From assembly GCA_946402065.1 (NCBI GenBank), contig CAMIVR010000044.1, positions 1-37,505 of the forward strand: DNA of 37,505 nucleotides, written 5' to 3'. A program made the position numbers and the translations under genes. The notes below the pieces were generated by a model. The model did no database searches and was not told the DNA's origin. It worked only from the letters and a program-made list of their open reading frames with translations. This document shows positions 1-8,096 of the stretch, one piece after another (positions within the stretch are counted from its first letter, which is position 1; each line of letters begins with the position of its first letter). This DNA comes from an uncultured Brevibacillus sp. GTDB lineage: Bacteria; Bacillota; Bacilli; Brevibacillales; Brevibacillaceae.

Positions 1-189
1 AATTCTTATCGACATAAGCGCAACTAAGGCTACGCCGAAAGGATGTTCTTTATCTTGGCGTAACGAGGTATTCTGACCTGCTGTGGACATGTTTTACAAA
101 CGCCCGAATCGTTAATACTGAAAGTAAAGAAAATGGGTGAATCAGTTTCGGGCGAAAAGTCGATAAATCCCGCTGAAACGAGTGCAATG

Positions 190-213
190 GCAACCTCTAC
201 GGGTTGCTTTTTT
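190..213 (+). terminator. Intrinsic terminator-like hairpin
   Basis: GCAACC at 190-195 pairs with GGTTGC at 202-207 across a 6-nt loop, followed at once by six T. It probably ends a transcript entering from the left edge, either the gene before mnmE or a structured leader. Confidence 0.6.
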
Positions 214-451
214 ACAGATGAGGATGTAAAAAAATCACATGTGAATAAGTAGAACAAAGCTGAAATGAAGCGCGCAACGCTAAAGATTCCAAGCCGAATT
301 CGGTAGGAGACACTTCAGGCAGGGTGGACACCTGTCTATTTTGCGCATAATGTGCTATGCTGATTTGTTAGAAGCGAGGAGTCCCGATAAAAAACAGCCT
401 GTCACTGCGGGAAACTAGGCTGGATCGGTGCTTGGCTCCCGGGAAGCGGGC

Positions 452-470
452 AGGATTTTTGCAAAATCCT
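452..470. repeat. 19-bp dispersed palindrome, copy 1
   Basis: AGGATTTTTGCAAAATCCT is a perfect inverted repeat (8-bp arms, TGC spacer). The same 19 bases recur at 19716-19734, and a diverged copy lies at 11368-11386. This copy lies just before the mnmE ribosome binding site. An upstream TTG at 432 would make it part of the reading frame, which supports the later mnmE start. Confidence 0.7.
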
Positions 471-494
471 CAAGTTCAAAATGAGGTGAAGGTA

Positions 495-1871
495 GTGGAA
501 TTAGATACAATCGCCGCGATTGCCACTCCGCTGGGAGAAGGCGGAATTGCCATTATTCGCGTCAGCGGCAACGATTCAATCGCCGTTGTGGACAAAGTTT
601 TTCGCGGAAAAGAAAAGTTATCCACTGTGGATAGTCATACCATACATTACGGAAAAATCATTCATCCACAAACGGGAGAAGTCGCTGACGAGACGCTCGT
701 ATCCGTAATGCGGGCGCCGCGTACGTTCACCAGGGAAAATGTGGTTGAAGTCAATTGCCACGGTGGATTGCAATCTGTCCAGCGTGTACTGGAATTGATT
801 TTGGCTAACGGAGCGCGTTTGGCAGAGCCAGGAGAGTTTACCAAACGGGCCTTTTTAAATGGACGTATAGATCTTTCACAGGCGGAGGCCGTCATTGATC
901 TGATTCGTGCAAAGACTGACAGAGCGATGAAAGTCGCGATGGCTCAGGTAGAGGGGAAGCTGTCCAAACTGATTCGGGAATTGCGCCAGAATTTGATTGA
1001 GGCGATGGCTCATATAGAAGTGACGCTTGATTACCCCGAGCACGATGTCGAGTCCGTCACGCAAAATCTGCTGCGAACGAAGTGTGAAGAAGTAAAGGCG
1101 GCTATCGGCGTCCTGCTGCGGACGGCAAAACAGGGAAAAATCCTGCGGGAAGGCTTGTCTACAGCGATTGTCGGCCGGCCTAACGTGGGGAAATCCTCGC
1201 TTTTGAACAGTCTCGTCCAGGAAGAGAAAGCGATCGTCACGGATGTTGCCGGTACGACCCGCGATGTGATTGAAGAGTACGTCAATGTCCGCGGTGTTCC
1301 GCTTCGGCTGATCGATACGGCGGGTATCCGCGATACGGAAGATATCGTCGAAAAGATCGGTGTGGAAAAGTCGCGGAAGATTTTGCAGCAGGCGGATCTG
1401 GTCTTGCTCGTCCTGAATTACAACGAACCGCTGCAGGACGATGACTATGCGCTTTTTGAAGCGCTGCAGGGGATGAATGTCATCATAATCGTAAACAAGT
1501 TTGATCTGCCGCAGAAAATCGATCTGGAAGAGGTTAAGAAGCACTTGCCCAATCAGCCGCTGGTCATGACGTCGGCCAGAGAGGAACGCGGCATTGACTT
1601 GTTGGAAGAGGCGATTGCCCAGCTCTTTTTCAGCGGCAGGGTGCAGCAGGAGGATTTGACCTATGTCAGCAACGCCCGGCACATTCATTTGCTGCGCTTG
1701 GCGGAAACAGCCATCGATGACGCGATTATCGGAATAGAAGGGCAAATGCCCGTTGATATGGTGCAAATAGATATTAAAAAGGCGTGGGAACTGTTAGGCG
1801 AAGTTATTGGAGAGAGTGTCGGCGAAGATTTGATCGACCAGATTTTCTCACAGTTTTGTCTGGGGAAATAG
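495..1871 (+). CDS. mnmE: tRNA uridine-5-carboxymethylaminomethyl(34) synthesis GTPase MnmE
   Basis: A 458-residue GTPase that works with MnmG to install the carboxymethylaminomethyl (or aminomethyl) group on wobble U34 of certain tRNAs, using a folate one-carbon donor. The N-terminal folate-binding domain (about 1-118) has the typical opening [14 protein letters not shown]. The G domain is inserted in a helical domain, with P-loop GRPNVGKS at 227-234, then [12 protein letters not shown] and NKFD. The chain ends in FCLGK, with the conserved Cys at 455. I chose GTG at 495 because GAGGTG at 483-488 is well spaced and the length matches the family (B. subtilis about 459); an in-frame TTG at 432 runs through a palindromic repeat. 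mnmG follows after 11 bases, so the two are co-transcribed. Confidence 0.97.
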   Translation: MELDTIAAIATPLGEGGIAIIRVSGNDSIAVVDKVFRGKEKLSTVDSHTIHYGKIIHPQTGEVADETLVSVMRAPRTFTRENVVEVNCHGGLQSVQRVLELILANGARLAEPGEFTKRAFLNGRIDLSQAEAVIDLIRAKTDRAMKVAMAQVEGKLSKLIRELRQNLIEAMAHIEVTLDYPEHDVESVTQNLLRTKCEEVKAAIGVLLRTAKQGKILREGLSTAIVGRPNVGKSSLLNSLVQEEKAIVTDVAGTTRDVIEEYVNVRGVPLRLIDTAGIRDTEDIVEKIGVEKSRKILQQADLVLLVLNYNEPLQDDDYALFEALQGMNVIIIVNKFDLPQKIDLEEVKKHLPNQPLVMTSAREERGIDLLEEAIAQLFFSGRVQQEDLTYVSNARHIHLLRLAETAIDDAIIGIEGQMPVDMVQIDIKKAWELLGEVIGESVGEDLIDQIFSQFCLGK

Positions 1872-1882
1872 GAGGAGTAAGA

Positions 1883-3778
1883 ATGATTACCAGCTATGAT
1901 GCAGGTCGTTTTGATGTCATTGTGATTGGAGCCGGACACGCCGGCTGCGAGTCTGCGCTTGCGGCTGCGCGAATGGGCTGTCAAACGCTGCTTTTGACGA
2001 TTAATTTGGACGCTGTCGCCTACATGCCGTGCAACCCTTCTGTGGGCGGACCGGCAAAAGGCCATGTCGTTCGCGAGATTGATGCACTCGGCGGCGAAAT
2101 GGGGAAAAACACGGACAAAACGCATATCCAAATGCGGCTGTTAAATACGGGCAAAGGTCCCGCCGTTCATGCGCTGCGTGCACAGGCCGATAAATTCGCC
2201 TACCAGCATCAAATGAAAAGTACGATTGAAAGCACGCCAAACCTGATTTTGCGGCAAGCGATGGTGGAGGAGCTGATCGTCAACGACGGCGTTTGCGAAG
2301 GGGTCATCACCCAGACAGGGGCCAGGTACTTGGCCAAAGCGGTTGTCCTGACGACGGGAACGTATTTGCGGGGAAAAATTATTCTCGGCGACCTGCAGTA
2401 CGAAAGCGGCCCGAACAACATGCGTCCGTCGATCCGACTGGCTCACCATCTCAAGGAGCTTGGCTTTGAAATTGTCCGGTTCAAGACGGGAACTCCGCCG
2501 CGCGTCCACAAAAGCAGCGTGGATTTCGATAAAATGGAGATTCAGCCAGGCGATGCGGAACCGCGTGCGTTTTCGTATGAAACAACAGAGTATATTACAG
2601 ACCAGCTGCCGTGCTGGTTAACCTACACGAACGCGGAAACGCACGAATTGATCAACAGCAACCTGCACCGCGCGCCGATGTACTCGGGGGCTATTGAAGG
2701 TACGGGCCCGCGCTATTGCCCGTCGATCGAGGACAAGGTCGTACGTTTCAACGACAAGCCGCGCCACCAGATCTTCCTGGAGCCGGAGGGCCGCCATACG
2801 GAAGAGATGTACGTTCAGGGCTTGTCGACGAGCTTGCCGGAGGACGTGCAGCTGTCCATGCTGCGCTCGATGGCAGGGATGGAGCAGGTAAAAATGATGC
2901 GCCCCGGCTATGCGATCGAATACGATGCGATCGTACCGACACAGCTGTGGCCATCACTGGAGACAAAGGTTGTCAAGCAGCTGTTCACAGCGGGGCAAAT
3001 CAACGGAACATCCGGATACGAGGAAGCCGCTGCCCAAGGCTTGATGGCGGGGATAAACGCCGCCCGCAGCGTGCAAGGCAAAGAGCCGGTCATTTTGGGA
3101 AGAGAAGATGCCTACATCGGGGTATTAATTGACGACCTGGTGACGAAAGGGACGAATGAACCGTACCGGCTGCTTACTTCCCGGGCAGAATACCGGTTGC
3201 TCTTGCGCCATGACAACGCCGATTTGCGCTTGACTGATATCGGGCATGAAATAGGTCTGATCAGTGAAGCACGCTATCAGCGCTTTTGTCAAAAACGGGA
3301 GATGATTGAGCGCGAAAAGGAACGGATTTTAACAACCCGTGTGCGGCCTGACAATAAAACGGTGCAGGAAGTGCTGCGCCAGGCAGGCTCTCCGGACTTG
3401 ACCGAGGTGATTGAACTGGGACAGTTGCTGCGTCGTCCGGAGCTGACGTACGAGCACATCCATCAGATAGCCCCGGCTGACGTTGAACTGCCCGCAGATG
3501 TGCGGGAGCAGGTAGAAATTCAAATCAAGTACGACGGCTATATTCGCAAGTCGCTGCAGCAAGTGGAACGAATGAAAAAGGTAGAGGAAAAGCGGATTCC
3601 CGCCAACATTGACTATCATCAAATCTCCGGGATGGCTAAAGAAGCGAGACAGAAAATGGATAAGATTCGTCCGCTCAATATCGGTCAGGCTTCGCGCATT
3701 TCCGGTGTTAATCCGGCTGATATCTCTGTACTGATGATCTACCTGGAGCAGTTCAATCGCTCGCATGTGAACTCGTGA
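1883..3778 (+). CDS. mnmG: tRNA uridine-5-carboxymethylaminomethyl(34) synthesis enzyme MnmG
   Basis: The FAD-dependent partner of MnmE in wobble-uridine modification (also called GidA). The 631-residue protein opens with an FAD-binding Rossmann motif, GAGHAGCE at 16-23. It carries the family signatures [12 protein letters not shown] and [17 protein letters not shown], and a C-terminal helical region that in this family contacts MnmE and tRNA. ATG at 1883 has GGAGGAG just upstream, overlapping the end of mnmE. An upstream in-frame start at 1784 would overlap mnmE by about 90 bases and is unlikely. rsmG follows 18 bases after the stop, giving an mnmE-mnmG-rsmG operon as in many Bacilli. Confidence 0.97.
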   Translation: MITSYDAGRFDVIVIGAGHAGCESALAAARMGCQTLLLTINLDAVAYMPCNPSVGGPAKGHVVREIDALGGEMGKNTDKTHIQMRLLNTGKGPAVHALRAQADKFAYQHQMKSTIESTPNLILRQAMVEELIVNDGVCEGVITQTGARYLAKAVVLTTGTYLRGKIILGDLQYESGPNNMRPSIRLAHHLKELGFEIVRFKTGTPPRVHKSSVDFDKMEIQPGDAEPRAFSYETTEYITDQLPCWLTYTNAETHELINSNLHRAPMYSGAIEGTGPRYCPSIEDKVVRFNDKPRHQIFLEPEGRHTEEMYVQGLSTSLPEDVQLSMLRSMAGMEQVKMMRPGYAIEYDAIVPTQLWPSLETKVVKQLFTAGQINGTSGYEEAAAQGLMAGINAARSVQGKEPVILGREDAYIGVLIDDLVTKGTNEPYRLLTSRAEYRLLLRHDNADLRLTDIGHEIGLISEARYQRFCQKREMIEREKERILTTRVRPDNKTVQEVLRQAGSPDLTEVIELGQLLRRPELTYEHIHQIAPADVELPADVREQVEIQIKYDGYIRKSLQQVERMKKVEEKRIPANIDYHQISGMAKEARQKMDKIRPLNIGQASRISGVNPADISVLMIYLEQFNRSHVNS

Positions 3779-3796
3779 GACAAGGGAGACAGTAGG

Positions 3797-4513
3797 ATGA
3801 ACAAAGAGCAGTTCGTGGCAGCCCTGGGAGACAAGGGAATCGATTTATCGGAAACACAAATACGTCAATTTGACGCTTACTATCACTTGCTGGTGGAATG
3901 GAATGAAAAAATGAACCTAACTGCCATCACGGAGGAGCAAGAGGTGTATACCAAGCATTTCTATGACTCTGTATCCGCTGCCTTTTCCTTTCCGTTTGCG
4001 TCGATTCAGACAGCAGCGGATATTGGCGGGGGCGCCGGGTTTCCCAGCATTCCTTTGAAAATATGCTTCCCCCATGTGCGTTTTACCGTGATTGATTCAC
4101 TGAATAAACGGATGAATTTTTTAGCGCATGTCTGCAATGAGCTCGGCCTGGAAAACTTTTCCCCGGTTCATGCGAGAGCGGAAGAGGCCGGTCAGGATAA
4201 ACAGCTGCGCGAGTCATTCGATCTGGTGACAGCTCGGGCAGTGGCACGTTTAAACGTTCTGGCGGAGTATTGCTTGCCGTTTGCACGCGTCGGAGGGCAT
4301 TTTGTGGCAATGAAAGGCGCCGGTGGTTCACTTGAGCTGCAGGAAGCGAAAAAAGCGATCAAGGTGCTCGGCGGAAAAACGGAAAAAGTAAATACGTTTG
4401 AATTGCCAGATGAGGCAGGAGAACGAAACATTATCGTCATTCACAAAGAGGGTGCCACCCCCAAAGCGTATCCTCGCAAACCGGGAGTACCGGCAAAAAA
4501 ACCGCTCGTCTAG
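3797..4513 (+). CDS. rsmG: 16S rRNA (guanine(527)-N(7))-methyltransferase RsmG
   Basis: A SAM-dependent methyltransferase that makes m7G527 in 16S rRNA; in other bacteria its loss gives low-level streptomycin resistance. The 238-residue length fits the family. A helical N-terminus containing WNEKMNLTAI is followed by the SAM-binding loop ADIGGGAGFPSIPLKI at about 74-89 and the later VTARAVARLNVLAEYCLP block. The C-terminal tail is rich in Lys and Pro. ATG at 3797 is preceded by AGGGAGA. It is the last gene of the mnmE operon, and a long-looped terminator follows at 4563-4638. Confidence 0.96.
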   Translation: MNKEQFVAALGDKGIDLSETQIRQFDAYYHLLVEWNEKMNLTAITEEQEVYTKHFYDSVSAAFSFPFASIQTAADIGGGAGFPSIPLKICFPHVRFTVIDSLNKRMNFLAHVCNELGLENFSPVHARAEEAGQDKQLRESFDLVTARAVARLNVLAEYCLPFARVGGHFVAMKGAGGSLELQEAKKAIKVLGGKTEKVNTFELPDEAGERNIIVIHKEGATPKAYPRKPGVPAKKPLV

Positions 4514-4562
4514 CAAGGCATATCGTGGGTGAGAGAAGCGGGATGCTTGAATGTGATCAGGG

Positions 4563-4638
4563 AAAAAATCCCCCTCAGAGCCGCAAGGGAAGGGACATCT
4601 GTTAGGATGAATCACCCTTGTTGCTGAGGGGATTTTTT
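4563..4638. terminator. Terminator after rsmG, long loop
   Basis: AAAAAATCCCC-type sequence at 4563-4578 pairs with CTGAGGGGATTTTTT at 4624-4638 across a loop of about 45 nt. The A-run on one side and T-run on the other would let it work in both directions. Confidence 0.7.
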
Positions 4639-5162
4639 ATCACGACGGAGCAACCGTGGGTGCAGTGGAGGCGAGGGGAATCGCCAAGAAGAGAATGCTC
4701 CGCAAGTGACAGCGACCGGGAAAGTATTCAAGGCCGACTCCGCCGAGCCCCAAAAAGTGACGTGAGTTCTTTTCTAGTTCCTATCAAGGGTGCAGTCTTG
4801 GCTTCATTGAACTGCTAAGCAGATTCAGAGGTGTTTTTCGTTTATTGTATGAGTGAACACTAATAATTCTTTTCGCACGTTGATTCTGTCCAGTCACTCC
4901 GAGAGAGAAAAGAGGAATGGGCTTAAGGCCTTTGCGGCTTCGCCGAGGCGGAGCGGAAAAAACGGCACAGCTTTATAGACCAACTCTACGCTTGAATAAG
5001 CTTCTTCGGAATTTTGGTCGGCGTGCCGTTTTTGGAGTGTAGCCGGACAGTGTTTGCTTCCTTGCAAAAGCCGCAACGAACGGAGCCCATCCTCTTTTCT
5101 CTCTCCCACGACGACAGCCCGGGACAAGGTCTTTGTCTTTTTAGATCTTTACTGATTTTGGA
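4639..5162. other. Gene-free interval containing a 205-nt rod-shaped inverted repeat (4901-5105)
   Basis: No credible ORF lies here. The core is an ordered set of nested helices. H1: 4901-4923 with 5084-5105, 22 bp and one bulged A at 4917. H2: TTGCGGCTT 4932-4940 with AAGCCGCAA 5068-5076. H3: AAAAACGGCAC 4958-4968 with GTGCCGTTTTT 5023-5033. H4: GACCAA 4978-4983 with TTGGTC 5014-5019. A cap hairpin GCTT/AAGC lies at 4990-5001, and a side hairpin TTTGC/GCAAA at 5053-5068. The inner order is consistent with one extended RNA rod. It could also be a small palindromic mobile element. I do not recognise SRP, 6S, RNase P or tmRNA signatures. Confidence 0.6.
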
Positions 5163-5191
5163 TTCAATTTTTACAGTACCGCATATATAAT
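5163..5191 (+). promoter_or_regulatory. Likely sigma-A promoter of mgtC-like gene
   Basis: A TTCAAT -35 at 5163-5168, a 17-bp spacer and a consensus TATAAT at 5186-5191 lie about 43 bases before the ATG. The -10 is strong and the -35 weak. Confidence 0.6.
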
Positions 5192-5233
5192 ACTGGTGAA
5201 ATCGAATAAGCGATTCCAAGGGGATGGGCACGT

Positions 5234-5797
5234 ATGAGCGCATTATTATCCACATTTTTCCCGCCAGAGCTGCCAACTATTTTATTGCGTCTGTTCCTCG
5301 CCTTCGTGGCCGGTGCGATCATGGGATTGGAACGAGAACGGTTTAACAAAGATGCAGATAGACAAAAAGCTGCCGGATTTCGCACGTACAGCCTGGTCTG
5401 CTTTGGGTCGTGCTTGTTTGGCCTGGCTTCCATTTACGGCTTTTCCTCCAACGGCGTAAACAATGATCCAGGCCGGGTAGCAGCGCAAGTGGTCACGGGG
5501 ATGGGTTTTTTGGGGGCAGGAGCAATCATTAAGTTTAACGGTGAAGTAAAAGGCCTGACGACTGCTGCAGGGATGTGGGTAGCTTCAGCGATCGGGCTTT
5601 TGTTCAGTGCGGGGATGTATGTGACTGCTGTGATTGCAGCCTTTTTTACCTATCTTGTGCTTGACCTCCATCGGTTGTTTCCGCATATGTTCAGGTTTTT
5701 GGTGGAAAATCACGAAGGCGAGACTAATAAAGAAAAAGGAAAAGAAAAACATAAAGAGGGGCAGCGCGATACGAACCAATCGACGGAAGATGATTGA
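5234..5797 (+). CDS. MgtC/SapB family membrane protein
   Basis: A 187-residue membrane protein of the MgtC/SapB family, a group linked to magnesium homeostasis and to modulation of ATP synthase in some pathogens. The N-terminal half has the family hallmarks LRLFLAFVAGAIMGLERE and the GMGFLGAGAIIK loop, within about four hydrophobic segments (about 15-35, 50-70, 80-105, 110-140). The C-terminal tail is unusual: from about residue 157 it is very hydrophilic, rich in Glu, Lys and Asp, in place of the ACT-like domain of longer family members. ATG at 5234 follows AAGGGGAT. The gene stands alone, with its own promoter and the 4901-5105 rod upstream. Its physiological role here is not known from sequence. 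Confidence 0.9.
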   Translation: MSALLSTFFPPELPTILLRLFLAFVAGAIMGLERERFNKDADRQKAAGFRTYSLVCFGSCLFGLASIYGFSSNGVNNDPGRVAAQVVTGMGFLGAGAIIKFNGEVKGLTTAAGMWVASAIGLLFSAGMYVTAVIAAFFTYLVLDLHRLFPHMFRFLVENHEGETNKEKGKEKHKEGQRDTNQSTEDD

Positions 5798-5815
5798 AAG
5801 CTGATGCTTTTAAGC

Positions 5816-5843
5816 GATGCAAACGGCTTCAACCGTTTGTATC
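5816..5843 (+). terminator. Hairpin after mgtC-like gene, possible terminator
   Basis: GATGCAAACGG at 5816-5826 pairs with CCGTTTGTATC at 5833-5843 (one G-U) around a 6-nt loop. The stem is strong, but no real T-run follows, so termination is uncertain. Confidence 0.4.
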
Positions 5844-5874
5844 CATCGTTTGATTGCCAACAGTTTTGCTGCAT

Positions 5875-5890
5875 TGTTTCACGTGAAACA
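5875..5890. promoter_or_regulatory. parS: parS centromere site 1
   Basis: TGTTTCACGTGAAACA is an exact match to the 16-bp parS palindrome bound by ParB/Spo0J. It lies between the mgtC-like gene and noc, about 2.2 kb before parB. ParB loads here, spreads along DNA as a CTP-dependent clamp and recruits SMC. Confidence 0.96.
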
Positions 5891-6185
5891 AATGAATCCG
5901 GATGTTTGTATTTTGGGTGACGCCATACCCAAAACGATTTCCTGCAAAAAGGGGATAAGTTCCTTTTGCAGCAGGAATTTGGTTCAGAGATGAAGAATTA
6001 TTCTAGTAGAGAAATAAATCGACTGGAATACATACATAACATGAGAAACGTCAGAAGGTCTCAAGCTAGCTGCATCCGTCACCCTAGGCCCGGTGAGTTG
6101 TGATAGGAACGTGTTTCGGAACGTGCCACTTGCAGACTCTCGTTATCTACATTGCTTGATGTGTTTAGAATTGGGGGATGTCGGT
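5891..6185. other. noc upstream region with two hairpins
   Basis: Two stable hairpins lie between parS and noc. TTTTGGGT 5911-5918 pairs perfectly with ACCCAAAA 5927-5934. CTGCAAAA-GG 5942-5952 pairs with CCTTTTGCAG 5962-5971, with one bulged A. Neither is followed by a T-run. An in-frame ATG at 6093 would extend noc by 31 residues without similarity to the family start, so I treat 5972-6185 as leader. I could not assign a convincing promoter. Confidence 0.5.
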
Positions 6186-7034
6186 ATGACTGTAAAAAAT
6201 CAATTTTCTCGAATGTTCGGGTTATCCGATAAGTCGGAGACAGAAGAGGTTCGCCAGATTCCCGTCAATCAAATTGTTCCAAACCCGTACCAGCCGCGTA
6301 CTGTTTTTGACGATGAAAAAATAGACGAACTTTGCCAAACCATCCGTACACATGGTTTGATTCAGCCGATCGTGGTGCGAGTGCGAAACAATCAATACGA
6401 GCTCATTGCCGGAGAAAGACGGCTGCGGGCGACAAAAAAGCTGGGTATGGAGCGGATTCCTGCCATCGTAAAAGAGTTCAATGACACACAGACGGCATCG
6501 ATCGCACTCATCGAGAACTTGCAAAGAGAGGGACTCACAGCGATAGAAGAAGCGATTGCCTATCAGAAATTAATTGAACTGCACAATCTTACGCAAGAAA
6601 GCCTGGCACAGCGTTTGGGCAAGGGACAGTCAACGATCGCGAATAAATTGCGGCTGTTGCATTTGCCTGATTCGATTCAGGAAGCGCTGATGGGACGGAA
6701 AATTACGGAAAGGCATGCCCGGGCATTGATTCCTTTGAAACACCAGGAATTGCAGGAAGCGGTACTGGAAGAGATTCTCGACCGCGAGTGGAACGTCAAG
6801 CAAACGGAACAACGCGTCCAGCAAATCATTGATTCCTTGTTGAATCCCAAACCCGAAAAGGAAAAGAAGCCGAAATGGAAGGCTTTTTCGCGAGATACAC
6901 GCATCGCCATCAATACGGTCAGACAATCGATCGATATGGTGCTGCAGACCGGACTGCCAGTAGAAACAAATGAAGAGGATTACGAGGAGTACTATCAATT
7001 TACGATACGCATCCCTAAAAAGCGGGAATCATAA
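6186..7034 (+). CDS. noc: Nucleoid occlusion protein Noc
   Basis: A ParB-family DNA-binding protein that blocks FtsZ ring assembly over the chromosome by binding dispersed Noc sites and tethering DNA to the membrane. It has 282 residues, like B. subtilis Noc (283). The N-terminus [12 protein letters not shown] fits the amphipathic membrane-targeting helix of Noc. The ParB N-domain follows, with PNPYQPR and the CTP-binding GERRLRA at 76-82. A helix-turn-helix around 143-166 ([24 protein letters not shown]) follows, then a C-terminal dimerisation domain. ATG at 6186 is chosen because the membrane helix starts there and GGGGGA lies upstream. It is a paralogue of the parB downstream but recognises a different palindrome. 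Confidence 0.95.
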   Translation: MTVKNQFSRMFGLSDKSETEEVRQIPVNQIVPNPYQPRTVFDDEKIDELCQTIRTHGLIQPIVVRVRNNQYELIAGERRLRATKKLGMERIPAIVKEFNDTQTASIALIENLQREGLTAIEEAIAYQKLIELHNLTQESLAQRLGKGQSTIANKLRLLHLPDSIQEALMGRKITERHARALIPLKHQELQEAVLEEILDREWNVKQTEQRVQQIIDSLLNPKPEKEKKPKWKAFSRDTRIAINTVRQSIDMVLQTGLPVETNEEDYEEYYQFTIRIPKKRES

Positions 7035-7071
7035 AAGTGATTGATGTTTGAAAAATTTATTTGTGAGGTGC

Positions 7072-7098
7072 AGCGGCTGGCAGCCGTTTTTCTTTTTT
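7072..7098 (+). terminator. Terminator after noc
   Basis: CGGCT/AGCCG stem (7 bp counting flanking G-U and A-T pairs) with a 3-nt loop at 7072-7088, followed by a run of mostly T. It separates noc from the soj-parB unit. Confidence 0.75.
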
Positions 7099-7337
7099 CT
7101 GCAGACATGTTTCACGCAGCTGTTGCGGGAAGAAAGGTATTTCGTGCGACGCCATTTTCGCTTTTTTTCAGTCTATCAAAGTAGCGGCACTCGATAACCG
7201 GATTTTTCCTTTGATTGCTTCTATTTTTTAACAGAATTTTGCGCTAAGATAGAGGAGAGTTGGTAGAGTCGGATACAGACCATACCGCCCTGCTTTGCAA
7301 AAGGGATTTAGGAGAATTTTCGAATGAGGTGGAAACG

Positions 7338-8096
7338 TTGGGGAAAGTAATTGCTGTAGCCAACCAGAAGGGAGGCGTTGGGAAGACGACAACCGCCGTC
7401 AACTTGAGCGCTTGCCTTGCTTCTCTTGGGAAAAAAGTTTTGCTAGTAGACATTGATCCTCAGGGAAATGCTACGAGTGGTATTGGTGTGAACAAAGCGG
7501 ACGTTCGCTATTGCATCTATGATATTTTAATCAACGATATTAACCCGGTCGAGGCGACGTTGCCGACCGACATCGAGGGCTTACATATCATACCGGCTAC
7601 GATACAGTTGGCAGGAGCAGAAATTGAGCTTGTCCCTACTATTTCCCGCGAGGTTCGATTGAAAAAAGCTCTTGAAGTGGTAAAGGGTAAATACGATTAT
7701 GTCATTATCGACTGTCCGCCGTCGCTGGGCATTTTAACGGTAAATTCGCTGACTGCTTCCGATTCCGTACTCATTCCGATCCAATGCGAGTACTATGCGT
7801 TGGAGGGGTTAAGCCAACTGCTGAATACGATTCGCCTGGTACAAAAACACTTGAATTCACACCTGGCGATAGAGGGTGTTTTGCTGACAATGCTGGATGC
7901 CCGGACGAATTTGGGGATTCAGGTCATCGAAGAAGTGAAAAAATACTTTCAGGACAAAGTGTACCGGACAATCATTCCGCGCAATGTCAGGTTGAGTGAA
8001 GCACCGTCACATGGCCAGGCGATCATCACGTATGACCCACGCTCCAGAGGTGCAGAGGTTTATACTGATTTAGCGAAGGAAGTGGTAGGTATATGA
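7338..8096 (+). CDS. soj: Chromosome partitioning ATPase ParA (Soj)
   Basis: A Walker-type ATPase that cooperates with ParB-parS in origin segregation and regulates DnaA. It has 252 residues, close to B. subtilis Soj. The deviant Walker A KGGVGKTT lies at 11-18, followed by DIDPQGNATSG and DCPPSLG (Walker B region). Similarity to Soj continues through EYYALEGLSQL and SRGAEVYTDLAKEV. I chose TTG at 7338, preceded by GAGGTGG, because the family begins exactly at GKVIAVANQKGG. An in-frame TTG at 7260, also near a GAGGAG, would add 26 residues not expected in the family. The stop overlaps the parB start by four bases (ATGA), so the pair is translationally coupled. Confidence 0.96.
   Translation: MGKVIAVANQKGGVGKTTTAVNLSACLASLGKKVLLVDIDPQGNATSGIGVNKADVRYCIYDILINDINPVEATLPTDIEGLHIIPATIQLAGAEIELVPTISREVRLKKALEVVKGKYDYVIIDCPPSLGILTVNSLTASDSVLIPIQCEYYALEGLSQLLNTIRLVQKHLNSHLAIEGVLLTMLDARTNLGIQVIEEVKKYFQDKVYRTIIPRNVRLSEAPSHGQAIITYDPRSRGAEVYTDLAKEVVGI

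Larger units (their letters stand above)
1..494. other. Non-coding left edge upstream of mnmE
   Basis: I see no convincing gene here. Related Bacilli usually have jag (khpB) just before mnmE, but no R3H-type C-terminus can be read at the edge. The stretch holds several local inverted repeats: CTTAT/ATAAG at 5-18, ACGCC/GGCGT at 32-61, CGCCCGAA/TTCGGGCG at 101-154, a terminator hairpin at 190-213, the palindrome CCGAATTCGG at 294-303, and a 19-bp palindromic repeat at 452-470. The pattern could be the 3' part of a structured RNA ending at the terminator, but I recognise no known riboswitch family. Confidence 0.5.

Noticed and set aside
2..76. Short open frame at the left edge ending at 74-76, possibly the tail of an upstream gene
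   Set aside because: Only 24 codons, with no recognisable C-terminal motif. It cannot be told from chance without sequence to the left.
436..450. CCCGGG centre resembling a Noc-binding site
   Set aside because: Only the core TCCCGGGAA matches ATTTCCCGGGAAAT; the flanks do not. Noc sites need the longer palindrome.
432..494. N-terminal extension of MnmE from TTG at 432
   Set aside because: It runs through the palindromic repeat at 452-470, has no RBS, and adds 21 residues absent from the family. GTG at 495 has GAGGTG and the conserved start.
876..1766. Long - strand open frame of 296 codons opposite mnmE
   Set aside because: It lies antisense to a conserved gene, has no RBS, and its translation has no recognisable motifs. 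It is a codon-bias shadow.
4618..4818. 66-codon + strand frame after rsmG
   Set aside because: It starts inside the rsmG terminator and has no RBS, codon bias or recognisable motif.
7108..7123. TGTTTCACG half of a parS upstream of soj
   Set aside because: The left half matches, but the right half (CAGCTGT) does not. Not a real parS.
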